Assembly (NCBI GenBank): GCA_001829315.1
Contig: MIAY01000021.1
Span: forward strand, 1 to 64,000
Direction: 5' to 3'
DNA length: 64,000 nucleotides
Origin: Spirochaetes bacterium GWE1_32_154
Lineage (GTDB): Bacteria > Spirochaetota > GWE2-31-10
Below, in pieces: positions 63,752 through 64,000 of the stretch (the stretch's first letter is position 1; each line of letters starts with the position of its first letter). The notes below the pieces were generated by a model. That model was not told the origin of the DNA. It ran no database searches and was given only the letters and a program-made list of their open reading frames with translations. Made by a program: the position numbers and the translations under genes.

Positions 63752-64000
63752 ATGCTACTAAAGAAACGCAGCAGTATAAGAAAGTGTATAAAAAAACGGT
63801 TACATCAGATCTTACAAATACAGACTTTAATAGAAGAAACGCCATTGAGAGCTGAACTATTCAGTATAGCTCAGTTTGAAGAACACGCCAGAATACTCGC
63901 ATCCAAACATACCATCAGCTATAAAAGAGGGAAGGAGAAACTACTTTCACGGTTAAAAAAAAATGAAGCGGTTCTTTTACAAGCTAATGAACTTCTTGAT
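63752..64000 (+). CDS. Partial gene: N-terminus of a cyclic beta-1,2-glucan synthase-like protein
   Basis: An ATG at 63752 behind AGGAG opens 83 codons that run off the window. The sequence contains TPLRAELFSIAQFEEHARIL, ASKHTIS and LLSRLKKNEAVLLQANELL. This matches the conserved N-terminus of NdvB/ChvB-type GT84-GH94 proteins (family pattern RAELFS...HA..LA...LL.RL..NE..L). Those very large inner-membrane enzymes make or phosphorolyse beta-1,2-glucan. Only the first 83 residues are visible, so the later domains are inferred. Confidence 0.7.
   Translation, partial: MLLKKRSSIRKCIKKRLHQILQIQTLIEETPLRAELFSIAQFEEHARILASKHTISYKRGKEKLLSRLKKNEAVLLQANELLD

Noticed and set aside
63651-63845. 64-codon minus-strand frame near the right edge
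   Set aside because: The plus-strand frame from 63752 has a ribosome site and matches the cyclic-glucan synthase N-terminus, so the minus frame is its shadow.

Overview
The window is about 64 kb of AT-rich bacterial chromosome. It carries roughly 52 credible genes, two tRNAs and several families of small intergenic repeats. The gene content suggests a Gram-negative, motile, carbohydrate- and peptide-using anaerobe, most likely a spirochaete (Spirochaetota). Supporting traits are two chemoreceptors, two class III cyclases, an HD-GYP protein, many lipoproteins with short lipoboxes, GH13 lipoproteins beside TrmB-type regulators, an rSAM/lipoprotein pair, a DUF1703-type AAA-ATPase and a PD-(D/E)XK transposase remnant. 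This assignment is inference: no rRNA or universal marker is present to settle it.

Layout. 0-4.1 kb holds a toxin-antitoxin pair, an SplB-like radical SAM protein and a secreted GH13 amylase. 4.1-9.3 kb is a sulfur amino acid locus: two cystathionine synthase/lyase-type genes read left, and an Rrf2 regulator with cysK and an O-acetylhomoserine sulfhydrylase read right. The two sides share a near-identical 22-bp motif over their divergent promoters. 9.4-21 kb is mostly housekeeping: glycerol kinase, a chemoreceptor, peptidase T, an RNA methyltransferase, an HD-GYP protein, tRNA-Lys, tRNA-Glu and RarA. 21.1-27.0 kb is a complete oligopeptide ABC operon.

27.0-35.8 kb is the most unusual block. 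It is a tightly coupled minus-strand operon of an ornithine/alanine-racemase-like enzyme, a DUF2156-type aminoacyltransferase-like protein, an orphan substrate-binding lipoprotein, a sensor-MFS fusion, a D-Ala-D-Ala ligase and a Cache-HAMP-cyclase. I propose that it senses an extracytoplasmic ligand and couples it to D-amino-acid or cell-wall metabolism and cAMP-type signalling. 35.9-41.5 kb has a HAD phosphatase, a TrmB regulator, a palindrome-rich control region, a small lipoprotein and a large multidomain GH13 lipoprotein.

41.5-48 kb contains ketopantoate reductase, DapB, a GNAT protein, a cyclase fused to a LiaF-like C-terminal domain, and a second chemoreceptor. 48-52.7 kb is a LolA-like/MacB-like ABC operon ending in a DOMON protein. 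The DOMON promoter carries ten GTTT repeats directly upstream of its -35, which suggests phase-variable expression. 52.7-57.3 kb has an Fe-type alcohol dehydrogenase, an LsrG-like monooxygenase-fold protein, a zinc-ribbon thioredoxin, and a second TrmB regulator whose promoter overlaps a clear operator pair, followed by an aminotransferase. 57.3-64 kb has the rSAM/lipoprotein pair, the AAA-ATPase/PD-(D/E)XK protein, a phytoene-desaturase-like oxidoreductase, a CBM48-like lipoprotein, a transposase remnant and the start of a cyclic beta-glucan synthase-like gene that runs off the window.

Two intergenic repeat families recur. One is a hairpin built on AGCCTCATGCAAAAAT, usually found just after stop codons. 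The other is a longer inverted repeat of CACAGAG units.
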